From Xiphias gladius (lineage: Eukaryota; Chordata; Actinopteri; Istiophoriformes; Xiphiidae): a stretch of DNA of 64,000 nucleotides. The stretch lies in contig NC_053422.1 of assembly GCF_016859285.1 (NCBI RefSeq), positions 13,504,501 through 13,568,500 of the forward strand, given 5' to 3'. The position numbers and the translations under genes are program-made. The notes below the pieces were generated by a model. It was not told where the DNA came from. It made no database searches and worked only from the letters and a program-made list of their open reading frames with translations. Positions 61,556-64,000 of this stretch are shown piece after piece (within the stretch, counting starts at the first letter, position 1; every line of letters begins with the position of its first letter).

Positions 61556-63943
61556 TTAAATTTTCACCACCTGAGCAGCCAAACAGGGGCTCACTCTCTT
61601 CCCGTTGTCTGACGTAGTGCTGCGCTGAATGAGCAGCCTGCCGTAGGTCCCACCCACCTGGCCTTTGGTCAGCCGTCCGGGATTGACACAAACACAGCCG
61701 ACCACATCCTGAGGAAAGGTGAAGATGAGGCTTTAAAAAGGCATATTTGAATAATCAACAAAAACATAAATAGGCTCTTCTGATGTTATTTAGTGTCAGT
61801 CTGAAAATATAAGCACACTAAGAATGTCGGTTCCTTCATTGCACTTCCTGTAAATGAATAATGATTTAAAAAAAAATGTGGACTACATATTGATGTCAGG
61901 GAGGTCCGCACCTTTACGAAGTAGCGCAGCTCAGAGGGGACGATGAGAATGTCAGGGGTGAGCGGCATCTGACCGAAGCTCTGAAACTTCTCATAGTCCA
62001 TGTTAACCTCCTCCACAGGCGGGTACAGCGGGTAGTAACTTAATGTTAACACAGAAACACAGGAGTCATTAACGCTGGGCATCCTCGAAAAACAGAAAGA
62101 ACAAATGAACTCTTTTAGGAATCCCACCTCCTCTGGGTCAGCATGTGTTTCAGTATGCGTGAAAATCGGTCCGATCCAGTGCCACTGCAACATAAACCGA
62201 TGTCATTTTTAAACAGAAAACTGTATAGTGACGGCAGTTGTTTATATATTTAGCGCTGCATTGAAACTGTAGCTTCTCTTATTTGGGTAAATTCCACTAG
62301 AAAGACGATGTGGCTAAGAGCAGGTTTGTTCGTGTGAATAAAGCGATACATTCTAAACTAAACTAAAAAAAGACAAACGACACATTTTCCTCCCAAATTC
62401 AGTTCTAACTGGGCTCCATGGCTGGATGAAGGTGTGGGAAGACTACAAATTGCGCACACAGTCTTCCTCACCAGCTGATCTCCTCTGCGCTCATGTGGAA
62501 CAGGATGTCAGTGGACGTCAAGCCGAAGGTCACACCGTCGATCAGCAGGGTGCAGGGGTCAGGGGCCAGGGTGACACACTGCATAGTATGAAGAGGCAAC
62601 ATTGCATGAGACTGATCATGAAGTGTGATGCGTGCTATGACTGCTCACAAGCCTTTTGCACGTGCGCACCCGCAAGCAATTAAAAACAAGTAGTGTTTTT
62701 AGTTTACATATAGAATCCCAGAATCAGGTCTTTGTGTGTCTGACCTGGGCCCGGTCCTTGCTGAGGGTTGGCAGGGTGAAGGGAGGCTGCGGGTAGATGA
62801 AATGGTGGTGGACGTCTCTCTGGGAGGGCACAAACACCAGGCGACAGCCAACACTGGAATAAAAAAAAGGAACATGAAGCTTCATTAAAGTCCTTTAGGA
62901 TCCTCAGGAGCATCATTAGTGGAATCAAGAGCCAGGGGAGATATGAGACGTACCTTTTGGTGCCATCCACGATGCTTTCGATACATCTTGAGAAAATGGC
63001 CTCAAACGTCTCAGTCACCTGTGCTTTCTGTTGGAGAAACAGAGAGATGGTCACATATATTCATCAAAAAAAAACAACAAACAAAACAAACTTTAATCCC
63101 AACTAAAAGCTCAAAAGAGTGATTAGGAGAGCAATGTGTATGTTGGACAAGACAATAGGAATGTATATTTCTGTGTTTAGATTTTGGATATGAAGGTTCA
63201 ATTTTTTTTTTTAGAAACGCAAACTATGCTTTCAAAGAGAAGACGGTATTGTGGGATAGGGAAACCAACTGATCATGTCCACTGTTAAACCTACCTCAAT
63301 TTGTTCATGTTTGGAATCCACAAACGGGCCCAGCTGGAGACAAGAAGGGAGAATTAGGAAACACACATGTAACAGAGTCATATGAGTATTGTTTGCCCGT
63401 AAACTACTGCCTGATTTTGGGTTTTTTTTTGAGCAACTGTGAGCATCTGGCCACACACAGAGACTGTCTGTTTAAGAAATGTGTGTGTTTTTTTTTTTTT
63501 TTTGATGTGTCAAAATCTAAACAAAAAACAAAAAAAAAACCAAAGTTACTATACCAGCAAGCAGACATCAGGACGATCCCTGACAATGACACTGATTAGG
63601 TCCAGCAGAGGGTCAAAGGTCAGGGTATCAGAAGTGGTGTACGGTCCGCAGGCCACCAGTACATTCATCGGCTCTGCAAAATTGCACGAGATGATGAGTG
63701 TGTCTTCACGGATGTGAAAGAGACAAAGTAGGAAAACTAACTTTGACAAAAGCCGACTGCAAAGCCATGCCTTCCTTTTGTGGGTGAGAGTTCTCTGCGT
63801 GAACATGGTCTTCATTTAATCGCCGGAGAACATTTTGAGCTTAAAGAAGTCAGTAACAGGATGCAGGGTATGAGCCAACATCGCTCCTTACCTTCATCCA
63901 TCTCCATTTTCATCTCAGAAGTGTAGAAAGGAAGAGGGACACC
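61556..63943 (-). CDS. pola2: pola2, DNA polymerase alpha B subunit, 3' ten exons (partial, continues past right edge)
   Basis: Exons seen: 63892-63943, 63555-63673, 63295-63333, 62954-63027, 62745-62853, 62472-62578, 62128-62184, 61912-62038, 61556-61708, with phases continuous; a further 5' part lies outside the window. POLA2 is the regulatory subunit that links primase to the polymerase alpha catalytic chain at replication starts. The visible C-terminal half is the inactive phosphoesterase-like domain: VLVACGPYTTSDTLTFDPLL, then DRPDVCLLLGPFVDSKHEQI, RLVFVPSQRDVHH, LIDGVTFGLTSTDILFHMSA, SDRFSRILKHMLTQRSYYPL, PDILIVPSELRYFVKDVVGC and NPGRLTKGQVGGT. The match to human POLA2 is strong throughout and the stop is at the expected place (AAQVVKI end). 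Nine exons are certain; any additional exon beyond 63943 is not covered. Confidence 0.96.
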
Positions 63944-64000
63944 CTAAAAAACAATAAAAAAAACAAGACCATTAACAGAAGATCCAAAGACAGGCCCCAC

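Overview
This window is eukaryotic nuclear DNA from a ray-finned fish, most likely a teleost of percomorph type. The evidence is split genes with GT/AG introns, compact introns, many CA/TG microsatellites, a Rex3-type (RTE) LINE ending in a GATG repeat, Tc1-like debris and several short repeat families typical of fish. The gene set (ttc9c, dpf2, zdhhc24, pola2) matches genes on human 11q13. The NCKX3-like exchanger and the Kizuna-like gene have counterparts that I recall on human 20p11.

Layout from left to right: ttc9c (minus, 5' part only, 134-494) with its promoter side and a decayed RNase H-bearing LINE (about 1285-2085); an intact 8-exon slc5a7-like choline-transporter-family gene (minus, 7893-2723); about 8 kb without a recognised gene, holding an orphan CpG-rich block (about 10500-11170) and a long-inverted-repeat transposon (12381-13285); dpf2 (plus, 11 coding exons, 15964-24442); an NCKX3/4-type Na/Ca-K exchanger (minus, 17 coding exons, 41692-28157) with a Rex3 copy in one intron; an 11-exon coiled-coil tail-anchored gene with a KASH-like end (minus, 47498-43255); zdhhc24 (minus, 3 exons, 54276-50895); a Kizuna-like acidic gene (plus, 10 exons, 56028-60816); and the 3' ten exons of pola2 (minus, 63943-61556, running off the right edge).

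The genes are independent eukaryotic units, not an operon. Two encode membrane transporters (slc5a7-like, NCKX), one a Golgi/ER palmitoyltransferase (zdhhc24), one a BAF-complex histone reader (dpf2), one a replication primase/polymerase subunit (pola2), one a probable centrosome protein (Kizuna-like) and one a candidate nuclear-envelope or ER tail-anchored protein. I assembled every multi-exon model by hand from splice consensus and reading-phase continuity; all complete models close to a multiple of three.

The points most worth a second look are: (1) the slc5a7-like gene has replaced three of the four aromatic residues that I recall form the choline pocket of CHT1; (2) the coiled-coil gene ends in a transmembrane helix plus a short tail finishing in PPI, like a KASH peptide; (3) the NCKX gene lacks the family's usual C-terminal end and stops a few bases from a long microsatellite; (4) one short transposon is nested inside another at 54698-55370.
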